35,298 bases of DNA from Stentor coeruleus. Taxonomy: Eukaryota > Ciliophora > Heterotrichea > Heterotrichida > Stentoridae. The stretch spans positions 1-35,298 of the forward strand of contig MPUH01000778.1 in assembly GCA_001970955.1 (NCBI GenBank), read 5' to 3'. This document shows positions 27,251 to 35,298 of this stretch, in pieces; positions within the stretch are counted from its first letter, which is position 1, and every line of letters begins with the position of its first letter. Below the pieces are notes generated by a model. That model was not told where the DNA came from and did not search any database. It saw nothing but the letters and a program-made list of their open reading frames with translations. The position numbers were made by a program, and so were the translations under genes.

Positions 27251-28501
27251 ATGTCTTCGCAAAATGATGGAAAGTATGATTTTCCTCTTAATCCACGCAG
27301 GTCCATGTATTTCCAAGATCTTAGTGTTGACCTTAATGACATTCTTCTCTTACTCAACACTCCAAGTTCTCAACGACCTCCAATAGCAATTAGAACTCTT
27401 CAAAACTTAACACGCAACATACCTTTTTTTAAGCAATTAATAAGTGATTACGAAGAGCGTGCACATATTGAATGTTGTATGTATTTAAAGCATTTGTTTC
27501 TAGAAAAAAACTCTATTGTGTGTAGAGCTGGAGATGTTGGGGAACATTTTTATATTATCTTGCACGGCAATGTTAAAATTGTTGCACCAGATGAAGGTGG
27601 AAGAAAGTTCAGTGAATGTACAATCTTAATGGCAGGGTGCGCATTCGGCGAATACGCTTTACTAAAAAATTGTCCAAGAAGCGCAACTGTAGTCTGTGTA
27701 GACGATTCACATTTCGCAGTTCTATCCAAAAAAGACTTCCTACGTATTTTAGGCACTTTTACCAACCGTAAATTAGACGAAATTGCCAGATTTTTAAAAT
27801 CCTTACCTTTATTTGCTGGTTGGGGCCTGAACAGTTTAGCCCGTCTTGGTTATTTTTTTCGGCCGATCAGATTTAAAAGAAACCAAAAAGTTTTTTCCGA
27901 AGGAGAACCAGCAGAATATGTATATATAATCAAAAAGGGTGAGGTCGAAATAAATAAAGAAATTATTGTAAAATCCCCATCACAAATTGTTATAGGAAAT
28001 CATGGGAGACCTTTACCAAGTGTGAAAAAAAATCAGCTTCATACCCGAGGACGTATTTCTATAGTGGGTTTTGGGGAAATTATAGGAGATGACGATGTGC
28101 TTAATGGAGAATATTATACAAAAACTTGTAGATGCTATTCAAGTACTGCTGAAATGCTACAAATTTCAAGTTTTGAGTTCAAAAAACGCATTCGGAGTGA
28201 GGAAAGCTTAAGTATTTTAGCAGAAAAAAATGCTTTCCGCAATCAACATCAGGATTTTGCAGTGAGTATCATACAGCTGATTCAGTCTCCAAGTGGGCGG
28301 ACAATGCGAACAAAAACTTCTCAAGAACAAAAGTTTATTTCTGATATAAAAGCTTTAAACCCATGGAACTCATCTATGAAAACTATTAAATCGACGTTTC
28401 CAGGGGTGGCTTTATCGCACAGGCCATCTTTTTCTTTGAGTTCTCCAATCTATAAAGAAAAAATTCTTAGTCAGAAATTTGGCGACACTGCAAAATTCTA
28501 A
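27251..28501 (+). CDS. Cyclic-nucleotide-binding protein with two CNB domains
   Basis: The 416-aa protein carries CNB-A (~60-165) and CNB-B (~185-315). CNB-A has a complete phosphate-binding cassette FGEYALLKNCPRSATV at 132-147 with the Gly-Glu pair and Arg143 that bind the cyclic phosphate, and EHFYIILHGNVKIV before it. CNB-B begins normally (GEPAEYVYIIKKGEVEI) but its cassette is replaced by FGEIIGDDDVLNGEYYTK, lacking the small-residue/Arg end, so it probably does not bind nucleotide. Without an inhibitor site or kinase domain it is not a standard PKA regulatory subunit; ciliates have many such CNB-only proteins. The N-terminus (1-55) and Ser-rich C-terminus are unrecognised. It ends in TAA, 86 bases from the convergent DOP1 gene. 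Confidence 0.85.
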   Translation: MSSQNDGKYDFPLNPRRSMYFQDLSVDLNDILLLLNTPSSQRPPIAIRTLQNLTRNIPFFKQLISDYEERAHIECCMYLKHLFLEKNSIVCRAGDVGEHFYIILHGNVKIVAPDEGGRKFSECTILMAGCAFGEYALLKNCPRSATVVCVDDSHFAVLSKKDFLRILGTFTNRKLDEIARFLKSLPLFAGWGLNSLARLGYFFRPIRFKRNQKVFSEGEPAEYVYIIKKGEVEINKEIIVKSPSQIVIGNHGRPLPSVKKNQLHTRGRISIVGFGEIIGDDDVLNGEYYTKTCRCYSSTAEMLQISSFEFKKRIRSEESLSILAEKNAFRNQHQDFAVSIIQLIQSPSGRTMRTKTSQEQKFISDIKALNPWNSSMKTIKSTFPGVALSHRPSFSLSSPIYKEKILSQKFGDTAKF

Positions 28502-28587
28502 GTTTTTGGGTCTAATCAATAACAATTGATTTATTTATGTTTTATTAGAAAAATGCTAATATAATGCTAGGAAAATAGACATACTAA

Positions 28588-31500
28588 TTAGTTATTAGGC
28601 CTGAGGTTTTTAATATCTAGCTCAAAGAAATCTTTTTCAATAACCAAGGCAATGCTTTTCTCATCAGGCTCAGTTCTTAAAGAGTTTGTTCTGACAATTT
28701 CATTACACAGCTCAGCAGCTTTTTTTTGCAATTCCTCAACACTGTTTGGATAGTCTCTTATAATAAGTTCCCTAGGTACGCAACCTGTATAAGCTTTAAT
28801 TTCAGTCTCAGACAAACCTTCAGGGACGAGCTTATTGACAAGCGGAAATTCATCAATATGATTAAATGAAGCATTTAGACTATCATAAAAGAATAGCCAC
28901 TGATACATTAAAAACTCTTCACTGTTTATAGCAGAAATTAAATCCAAGAACTTGAGTGCTGCGTATTTATATTCAATACAAGAGTCAAGCTGGAGCATCT
29001 GCATGAGTTCAGTAAGAACATGTGGCCAGAGTTGTGGCCAAGTGCTGGAAAGCGCTGAGTGTGAGAGTTTCACTAATAAAACTCGGACTACAAACAATAC
29101 CCACGGGCTTAAATTTTTGTCTGTTTTAAGAAAATCAATAAGGACCTTGCTTATCACATCCATCGACTCTTTATAAGCATCTTTTTCAGATGAATATATA
29201 AGAAAAGCTATGTTTTTAAGTTTACGGCCTTTGAGTTGAAGTTTTTCAGTATCATTAGGCCAGCGGATTTCCCTACTAAGTATATCATTAATCAATGCAG
29301 TCTTATCATTACTACTTGTATTAGCAATAGCATTTACTATAAGACACCAGTTTTTAAAGCAATTATTGTTCTTATCAAAACACTCAAAATATTCAGGTAA
29401 CCATATAAAATCTACAAGGGTCTTTTTAAAAACCATCTTAGTGTCTGAAGTACACACAAGGCTCATGAGTAAGTCAGACATAAGTTCATTATCTTGACTT
29501 CGAGACTTGCTTTTAAAAGCATTTAAAACTTCAGTTATAGGCAATTGAATTAAAGATATCCCTCGGTCTCTACTATCAGCTTGATATAAAGTAAATATGA
29601 TTTTATAAAGGTTGTTTTTTAAGACTATCAGGCCAGCACGACGTTCAAGCAATTGCATACTTTCGTCAAGGTATATTGATGGGGTTTTAGGAGGATAATA
29701 ATCATCGTTTGTGTTTTGGAAGCTTGTGCTGTTCACTGAACGTATGATGCTTTCGGCAAAGTTCTGCATTAGGCGCTTGAAACTATTGTCACGAATTTCA
29801 TCATCTATGCTTACTCGGTTTAGTAATAAGAATAAGATATCCATTAACCAAAGATGACAAGATTTTATTGCTGTGCTTTCAAGTTTACTGAGTAAGGTGT
29901 AAACCTCAGTCCAAAATGATTTTTTTTCTTCCACAATACTAGCTACTGACTCATCTAGTAAGCAAGAGAAAATCGCACAAAAAATATGACAAATGCTAAT
30001 AATACTGGTTTTATCAATATTTTGCTTCTTAACAATTAACTTCTCCTTATCGATATAAAAATTAAACGCTTGGACTAAGCTTTTAACATTAAAGGACATC
30101 GAAATAATAATCGCAATGAGTTTTTTATAAAAAGCATCACCCAAATTTTTCTTCCACAACTTAATTACTGCAATCATAAACTCGTTAGGATATTTATCAA
30201 GTATAGGATTCAAAATATTCAAAGCTGGATGTGATATTTTAATAGAACTACTTCCTGACATCATCCCAACTCCTTTACTTGACACTTCAACTGCAAGGGT
30301 GCATTCGTTTATTGAATTCAAACATGTGGCAATAACAGTTTCCAATTCCCCCAACACTTCAATTTTTAATTCATTTTCATTAGAATTTTGTGACTCTCCT
30401 TTTGTAAACATCCCAAAAAGCCATCCTTTAGACTTTGTGTCTTGTGAATATGTGATTGCTGTTTTAACCATTGCTGTGCCACCAATATCTAGAGCTTTGT
30501 GTAAGACAACTTTGAGACCTTCGAAAAGAGATGCTTTTTCACTGGCTTTAGGGATTTCTTCACAGAAACTATGGATTAGTTTTGCGTAGTACATTTTTTT
30601 CCCTGCTGGGTCAAGGAAGTAAGTTACCATGGCTAAGGATTCGACGATGAAGTTGATCCAGTGAGAGAGGATATAGGTGTCTTGATTCCTAAGTACGCCA
30701 AGATATACTTTGGAGAAGAGGTCAGAACTGATGACATCTTTGAATTTTTCGTCGCCTTGTGAGATTTTGCATTCGAAAAATATAACTCTAAGTATGTTTA
30801 AAAGCAGTAATTGAAGAACTCCATCATCTTGAGTAATGCTAATATGCAAAGATATCAATACTCGATTCACTGCCTTATGTGCAAGTTTCAAACTTCCTTG
30901 CGACAAGGTTAAGTCAAGAAACTCCGCCGCAGCAGCTTGCACAGTATGATTAGGTTTAATAAAATCTTTATCATCAGTTTCTGTCCTTATATACAACAAC
31001 GCTATTTCCAGCATAACTTCAATATAATTATCTGCTTTTTCACAAAGGTTCTTATCAAGAAAGTCCATAATTTCCATTCTAGGCTTTAAATTACTCGCTT
31101 TGCTTATAACCATTTCCCCTCCATTCCTAATGAGTTTCTTAAGTTTCTTAAATGCATCCAAAGCCATTCCTGCATCATAAGTTTCAAGTACTCTATAAGC
31201 ATCAACATCCTTAATAACCTTGATTTTTAATAAAGTATTCAGAACAGGGTCTAAAACACATTCAAATTTATCTAAAGCTTCAACAACCCATTCACGAGAT
31301 AATTGCCTAGTTTCAGGAGAAGCATTTTCTAAATAATCTAACATGAAAAACACCCCATCACCTTCACGAAACATTTCAACTAGTTGACTTGGGAAGAATT
31401 TGCTTGTGCACTTCCAAAGCTCAGTAAAAGTTCGTAAAGCTTTTTTAATTTCTTTGCTTTTAGATTCCTGTGCACTTTCTATACTGTCTCTTTGGTTGAG

Positions 31501-33306
31501 TCTTTGTTCACTTATTCGTCTTGGCCCTTCGCCTAGAAGTTTAGCTTTAAGGAGGTTCGTGAATATTCTGTGATCATATCTTTCGATTCTTAGCATAAGT
31601 TCAACTGCTTTTTTACGATTTGTTGCTTCATCTAATATACTCCATAAGCGTTCAAAGACATCAATTACGATGCTTGAATCACAGTCACGCTCAAGCAATT
31701 TTTCATAGTAAGCATTTTCAGACTCTAATAGCCCTATGATATTTTCTACACCAGTCAAAGCTACATCAATTGAACCATTCTGCATAGCATCACTTAAGCA
31801 TTTAATCCATTCTGAGTCGCTCCCCCCAAGATCTTCTTGACAATAATCATCTTCCCTTTCCCTACTCTCTGGCTGAAGTAATGTTTTTTCTAAAGGTAAT
31901 AACAAAGAAGCACTTATTTTTAAATATTCCGCCTTAGAAGGGTCGCTGCTAATCGCTGAAAAGTATTGATGATAGTTTTTTACTGATGCTGAAAGCCCAG
32001 GAACATTAGAAGGCATTCTATTTAATATCATCTGTATAAGTTCAAGTGCTTGACCTAATGATTTTGAAAGCTGTCTTATCCCAGACAATAGTAATTCCAA
32101 AAGAGGAGCCAAACTTTTTTCTCCCTCTTTACTAGAAAAGTTCGATAAAAAGAATTTAATAACAGAAATTGTGTTCACTTTATCATCCCTAAGCTCATGC
32201 TCCAAGGATTGCTTTAAAGCATCCCATATTTCCAGTTCAAAATCAGGCCACTCTATAAGTACAGATTGGATATTTGAGTTTATACTCATACTAGATTGAG
32301 AGTCGATATTATTATTCGCATAAGACAGCATGTCAACAATAATCGGCTGTAAAAACTCATAGTTCGGGCTGATTTTTTCTAATACTTTCTTGACAATTTC
32401 CAAAGGTAAAACACTTTCTTCAATTCTTTTTGGTACTCCTTCAAATAAATTTTTAAGAGCTTTCTGTTTAATCCCAGTAAAGTAGTCTATTATATCTCCA
32501 GGAAACAGCCATGCCCATACAAGTTGTTTATGTGTGCTTTTTAATAATTTAAACCCATGCTCAATTAGAGTAATTTTTTCTTCATCTGATAGTACAGGGA
32601 CTGATATTGGGAAGTGGTTAATCAAAAGTTCTAAAGTTGCTTGTTGGACTTCAAATTGTGGGCCGTTCATTGAAGCTTTTAAAGAATTTATAAGCAAATT
32701 ACGTTGTGGGAGGAATTTTTCTAGATCCCTATGAGAGTCTTTTAATCTTAAAGACAAGTAATAAAGTGCTTGGAGTCTGATTTTTGGACTTCTAAGCAAG
32801 CCTTGCCATACTGCGCCAAATAGTCCTTGTTGATCTCTATTTGCAATTCCATCAAAGACTTCTATTACCTTATCATTAATCTCTTGGTCGCTATTGGCCT
32901 GACTACACCCTGGAAGAAGAGAGCAAACAATACCAGGGAAAGCAAAAGTTAGCTGGTCAGATATTATAAGGAACTTGTCTATGATGATTTTTAATATAGA
33001 CAGCTTGCATTCTTTGTTTGCGTACTCAAAAAAAGGTAAGAAACCCCCTGAAAAAAGCCCAAAGTCCTCGATAAAGTTCGGAGATGCAAAGATCAATTCA
33101 TAGATTTCTAAGGAAGCTAAATGCACTTGATGAACTGTTTCTGGGCTTAGGCATTGAGAGAGGCGCTTTGCTAAGCGGTATTTTTCTTCAGAGATGCATA
33201 GAGGGTTTTTGGAAATCACTGCTTTAACTTTGCCTAGCCAGGTGAAGGTCGCGTTCCAGTCAGAAGTCACACTTATGAATTCGTCGAGTAGAGGCTTGAG
33301 TGCCAT
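28588..33306 (-). CDS. DOP1: Dopey/DOP1 family protein
   Basis: The 1572-aa protein matches DOP1/Dopey from its first residues: WNATFTWLGKVKAVI, then RLAKRLSQCLSPETVHQVHL, ASLEIYELIF, FSGGFLPFFEYA and GIVCSLLPGC. The same order opens human DOPEY1/2 and yeast Dop1. Near the C-terminus WPQLWPHVLTELMQMLQL and YAALKFLDLISAINSEEF fit the conserved C-terminal block. The middle is alpha-helical repeat-like and poorly conserved. Known relatives form a complex with Mon2 and the flippase Neo1/ATP9 on trans-Golgi and endosomal membranes, controlling recycling; human DOPEY1 also links organelles to kinesin-1. Length is close to yeast Dop1 (about 1700). The frame is continuous over 4.7 kb with no intron. 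It ends in TAA. It is a single clean copy with normal start (TAAATGGCACTC). Confidence 0.9.
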   Translation of the reverse strand: MALKPLLDEFISVTSDWNATFTWLGKVKAVISKNPLCISEEKYRLAKRLSQCLSPETVHQVHLASLEIYELIFASPNFIEDFGLFSGGFLPFFEYANKECKLSILKIIIDKFLIISDQLTFAFPGIVCSLLPGCSQANSDQEINDKVIEVFDGIANRDQQGLFGAVWQGLLRSPKIRLQALYYLSLRLKDSHRDLEKFLPQRNLLINSLKASMNGPQFEVQQATLELLINHFPISVPVLSDEEKITLIEHGFKLLKSTHKQLVWAWLFPGDIIDYFTGIKQKALKNLFEGVPKRIEESVLPLEIVKKVLEKISPNYEFLQPIIVDMLSYANNNIDSQSSMSINSNIQSVLIEWPDFELEIWDALKQSLEHELRDDKVNTISVIKFFLSNFSSKEGEKSLAPLLELLLSGIRQLSKSLGQALELIQMILNRMPSNVPGLSASVKNYHQYFSAISSDPSKAEYLKISASLLLPLEKTLLQPESREREDDYCQEDLGGSDSEWIKCLSDAMQNGSIDVALTGVENIIGLLESENAYYEKLLERDCDSSIVIDVFERLWSILDEATNRKKAVELMLRIERYDHRIFTNLLKAKLLGEGPRRISEQRLNQRDSIESAQESKSKEIKKALRTFTELWKCTSKFFPSQLVEMFREGDGVFFMLDYLENASPETRQLSREWVVEALDKFECVLDPVLNTLLKIKVIKDVDAYRVLETYDAGMALDAFKKLKKLIRNGGEMVISKASNLKPRMEIMDFLDKNLCEKADNYIEVMLEIALLYIRTETDDKDFIKPNHTVQAAAAEFLDLTLSQGSLKLAHKAVNRVLISLHISITQDDGVLQLLLLNILRVIFFECKISQGDEKFKDVISSDLFSKVYLGVLRNQDTYILSHWINFIVESLAMVTYFLDPAGKKMYYAKLIHSFCEEIPKASEKASLFEGLKVVLHKALDIGGTAMVKTAITYSQDTKSKGWLFGMFTKGESQNSNENELKIEVLGELETVIATCLNSINECTLAVEVSSKGVGMMSGSSSIKISHPALNILNPILDKYPNEFMIAVIKLWKKNLGDAFYKKLIAIIISMSFNVKSLVQAFNFYIDKEKLIVKKQNIDKTSIISICHIFCAIFSCLLDESVASIVEEKKSFWTEVYTLLSKLESTAIKSCHLWLMDILFLLLNRVSIDDEIRDNSFKRLMQNFAESIIRSVNSTSFQNTNDDYYPPKTPSIYLDESMQLLERRAGLIVLKNNLYKIIFTLYQADSRDRGISLIQLPITEVLNAFKSKSRSQDNELMSDLLMSLVCTSDTKMVFKKTLVDFIWLPEYFECFDKNNNCFKNWCLIVNAIANTSSNDKTALINDILSREIRWPNDTEKLQLKGRKLKNIAFLIYSSEKDAYKESMDVISKVLIDFLKTDKNLSPWVLFVVRVLLVKLSHSALSSTWPQLWPHVLTELMQMLQLDSCIEYKYAALKFLDLISAINSEEFLMYQWLFFYDSLNASFNHIDEFPLVNKLVPEGLSETEIKAYTGCVPRELIIRDYPNSVEELQKKAAELCNEIVRTNSLRTEPDEKSIALVIEKDFFELDIKNLRPNN

Positions 33307-33646
33307 TTATATTCTTTATTAGATGTTGGAGAGAGAAAGATAAGTCAAAGGTAGAAAAATAAGCTTAGATGAGAAGATTATTGGGAAATGCATATAGAAA
33401 TTTTGTAGATAAAAAGACTTGGGTTTTAGATGCTGATTCAATACAATTTATAATAAGTAAGTATAATTTATATAGCATTAGGTCTTTTTTTGTATAATTA
33501 TGTGTTTTTTTAGGATGAAACTATGGCTGTTTTATGTACAAATATAAGTAAGCAAGATGAATTTTGTGATAAATTAACTTAATATGTAAAAAAACTATAA
33601 ATTCAACAGTTTATTATTACTCATGCATATTAGTGGCATATAAAAT
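33307..33646. other. Intergenic region
   Basis: 340 AT-rich bases between the 5' end of DOP1 and the 3' end of the CaaX protein. No coding or RNA signal is seen. The DOP1 promoter should be here. Confidence 0.4.
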
Positions 33647-34480
33647 TTATATAACCATGCACCCAGACAAACAATCAACAACAGTTGGACTGTCTTGCAT
33701 GAGTATTTTATGTTTACTAATCTTGACTTTCAAATCATCAACTTCGCATCTCAGTTCATTATTGCATCCTTCTTGTAAATCAGCAGCTTTTTCATTACAA
33801 CTTAGCCTTCTATTTAATATCTGAACACTAAAAACTAGTTCATCAATAATCTCTTTATTTATATCCATTTGTCTAGTACTCAAATTTTTCTTAGTTTCAG
33901 AACTAGTCGGTGATTTTGTTTTTTTCTTCGAACTTTGGATTATTGACTTACTATTTGCAAAGCATTGCTTAGCTTCAGCTCTGATTTGTTCTAAGCTTGT
34001 TTTAGCTGTTATAAGACTTGCAGATTGGCATTCGATGTGTGTTTCAGAACTCAAGTCATTTGTTGCATTTGTTGTTTTAAAAGTTTCACGAAAAGTTCTT
34101 AGAGGGATTTCTAATGTTCGGCCTAAGGAGTTTTTAGGGTTTATTTCTGGGCTAAAGGCAAGACGCATTTTGGTCAAGTCTTTTGGAGAGACAATGGACT
34201 TTCTAGGAACGGACTCTGCTTTGTTTTTGATTAAAGCTCCTGAGGATTTTTTTGATGATTGAAGTTTGGGACAAGGGTTTTGTGGGTTTGGGTTTTGAGG
34301 ACTGCTAAGGATTTTGTCCCAATTTAAACCATCAAATATAGAATTCCTATGGGATTTAGATTGGTTTTCATGACTTTTCAAGTTTAGCATTGAGGAAGTA
34401 AAGGTTTTGGAAAAATTATCTTTTCTTGTGGGTCTTTGGTTTACAATAGTTAGGTTGTGAGAGTTTTTGCCTGACCTCAT
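33647..34480 (-). CDS. Hypothetical protein ending in a CaaX box
   Basis: I do not recognise this 277-aa protein. The first ~200 residues are basic, Ser/Thr/Asn-rich and probably disordered, with Ser-Pro and Lys motifs (RKSIVSPKDLTKMRL). Residues ~205-260 form a likely coiled coil (DINKEIIDELVFSVQILNRR; NELRCEVDDLKVKISKHK). The last four residues are CMVI, preceded by LSG, a classical C-a-a-X motif for farnesyl or geranylgeranyl attachment, which would anchor this soluble protein to a membrane. Such a tail is unlikely to be coincidental but needs proof. The gene ends in TAA, and its frame is open without an intron. No enzymatic motif is seen. Confidence 0.7.
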   Translation of the reverse strand: MRSGKNSHNLTIVNQRPTRKDNFSKTFTSSMLNLKSHENQSKSHRNSIFDGLNWDKILSSPQNPNPQNPCPKLQSSKKSSGALIKNKAESVPRKSIVSPKDLTKMRLAFSPEINPKNSLGRTLEIPLRTFRETFKTTNATNDLSSETHIECQSASLITAKTSLEQIRAEAKQCFANSKSIIQSSKKKTKSPTSSETKKNLSTRQMDINKEIIDELVFSVQILNRRLSCNEKAADLQEGCNNELRCEVDDLKVKISKHKILMQDSPTVVDCLSGCMVI

Positions 34481-35094
34481 GGGATTAAAGTAATTATAAT
34501 AAGTTTTTTCGGTTTGTGATGTTGAATATGAGATGATTTTTGGTTTTTTTATTTGATAAACTAGAGATTAAGGCTAAAGGGTATAGAGAATTATAGGATT
34601 TATCATAGAAAGTGCATTTTTGGGATGCTGTAATTTGATTGATTGATTTGTTATGCTGTTGTTGTAAATTGATTTCCCAAAAGGTTTAAGTTATTTGTTA
34701 GAGAAAAGTTAGAGAGAAGATTGGAAAAATTAGTTTCTTAATAAGTTATTAATAGATAAAGATTTAAGTTATTATAGAAAATATTAGGTTAGTTGAAATG
34801 TTTAGTGAAATAATGTCTTTTTTTAGTTAGGGGCTTAAGGAATGCATTTAAGCACAAAACTTATTTTAGATTGAGAGAACCACTTTTAGATTATACTTAT
34901 TTATAATATAAAAGTTTTGGCTATTGAATTCTAAAAAATTATACTTAGGCTTATAAGGATTATTTTACATTATACATAGCAATTAATAAAATGCTAATCC
35001 TTTTCTTAATAAGTTAATCCAAAAAATTGTTTGACTTAAAGTAGTTTTAAAATCATCTATTTTTAAATGTCTTCAAAAAATTGTCTATAAAAAT
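34481..35094. other. Intergenic region
   Basis: About 0.6 kb of AT-rich sequence with no coding signal. It contains the upstream regions of two divergently oriented genes (34480 minus and 35095 plus). Confidence 0.4.
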
Positions 35095-35298
35095 ATGTCA
35101 AAGTATTGTAGACTTATTCCAATTTCTGAAGCACAAGCAAACTATGATTACGGAATAATTTTATTCGGAGATAGAGGAGTAGGAAAATCATCTCTAATCA
35201 ATCTTATGATAAATATAACTCTTAATCAAGCATTAGACAACCTTATAATTGCTATTCCATCCTCTGATTATCCAATAGTCAGTTCACCCTTTATTAAC
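35095..35298 (+). CDS. P-loop GTPase-like protein, N-terminal part only
   Basis: An ATG at 35095 opens a frame that runs to the end of the window (68 codons). It contains a clear Walker A motif GDRGVGKSS at residues 25-33, preceded by a hydrophobic strand (GIILF) and followed by a helix (LINLMIN), the start of a G domain. The G-D-R/S-G-V-G-K-S-S form is common in small GTPases and in the AIG1/dynamin-like groups. Switch regions and the NKxD motif lie beyond the window, so the subfamily cannot be set. The gene is cut by the window edge and not damaged. Confidence 0.7.
   Translation, partial: MSKYCRLIPISEAQANYDYGIILFGDRGVGKSSLINLMINITLNQALDNLIIAIPSSDYPIVSSPFIN

Noticed and set aside
28588..33306. 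UGA as Trp (Blepharisma-type code)
   Set aside because: The many Trp residues of this 1572-aa protein are all TGG and no in-frame TGA occurs.

Overview
ORGANISM. The window looks like macronuclear DNA of a heterotrich ciliate, most likely Stentor or a close relative. The DNA is very AT-rich. Long ORFs read straight through in the standard code, so UAA and UAG are not sense codons and UGA is not Trp in them. At least two genes are interrupted by GT...AG introns of exactly 15 nt (4281-4295 and 19981-19995), a hallmark of Stentor/Blepharisma-type heterotrichs; Blepharisma is disfavoured because it reads UGA as Trp. The species assignment is inference.

LAYOUT. 1-1302: no intact gene, two decayed coding stretches. 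1303-4330: a mitochondrial 2-oxoglutarate/malate-type carrier, then on the minus strand an unrecognised 443-aa protein and a coiled-coil protein with a 15-nt intron. 4331-5820: AT-rich spacer with a two-copy 93-bp tandem repeat. 5821-7077: a protein ending in an FHGT-type domain, interrupted by an in-frame TAG that is either a nonsense mutation or part of an 18-nt intron. 7748-10138: a pseudogene cluster: PP2C phosphatase, a helical repeat protein, a nearly full-length triosephosphate isomerase and a leucine-zipper protein. 10329-11828: SmD1 and a PX-BAR sorting nexin, tail to tail. 12734-13915: a type I membrane protein with an aspartic-protease fold but no catalytic aspartates. 14305-15672: a MAPKKK-like kinase with a myristoylation signal, followed by a decayed gene on the other strand. 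16448-22416: a small basic protein, two adjacent coiled-coil genes and a small Asn/Ser-rich protein, with a truncated membrane-protein remnant and a 90-bp duplication around a single N. 23873-28501: a small multi-pass membrane protein, then a 921-aa protein with a DUF4378-like C-terminus divergent, across only 32 bp, from a two-domain cyclic-nucleotide-binding protein. 28588-33306: a Dopey/DOP1 homologue. 33647-34480: a protein ending in a CaaX box. 35095 to the end: the start of a P-loop GTPase-like gene.

HOW IT FITS TOGETHER. I see no operon or shared pathway. This is ordinary ciliate chromosome. Several neighbouring genes sit very close (19, 17, 12, 32 and 86 bp apart), and the long gaps between others carry decaying gene copies. 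Membrane traffic (DOP1, sorting nexin), signalling (kinase, CNB protein), RNA splicing (SmD1) and mitochondrial transport are represented by independent genes. I found no tRNA, rRNA, CRISPR array, transposase or integrated virus, and I did not find convincing evidence of a new multi-gene system. The most unusual single items are the inactive aspartic-protease-like receptor, the FHGT gene with the 18-nt intron/nonsense ambiguity, and the fossil gene cluster.
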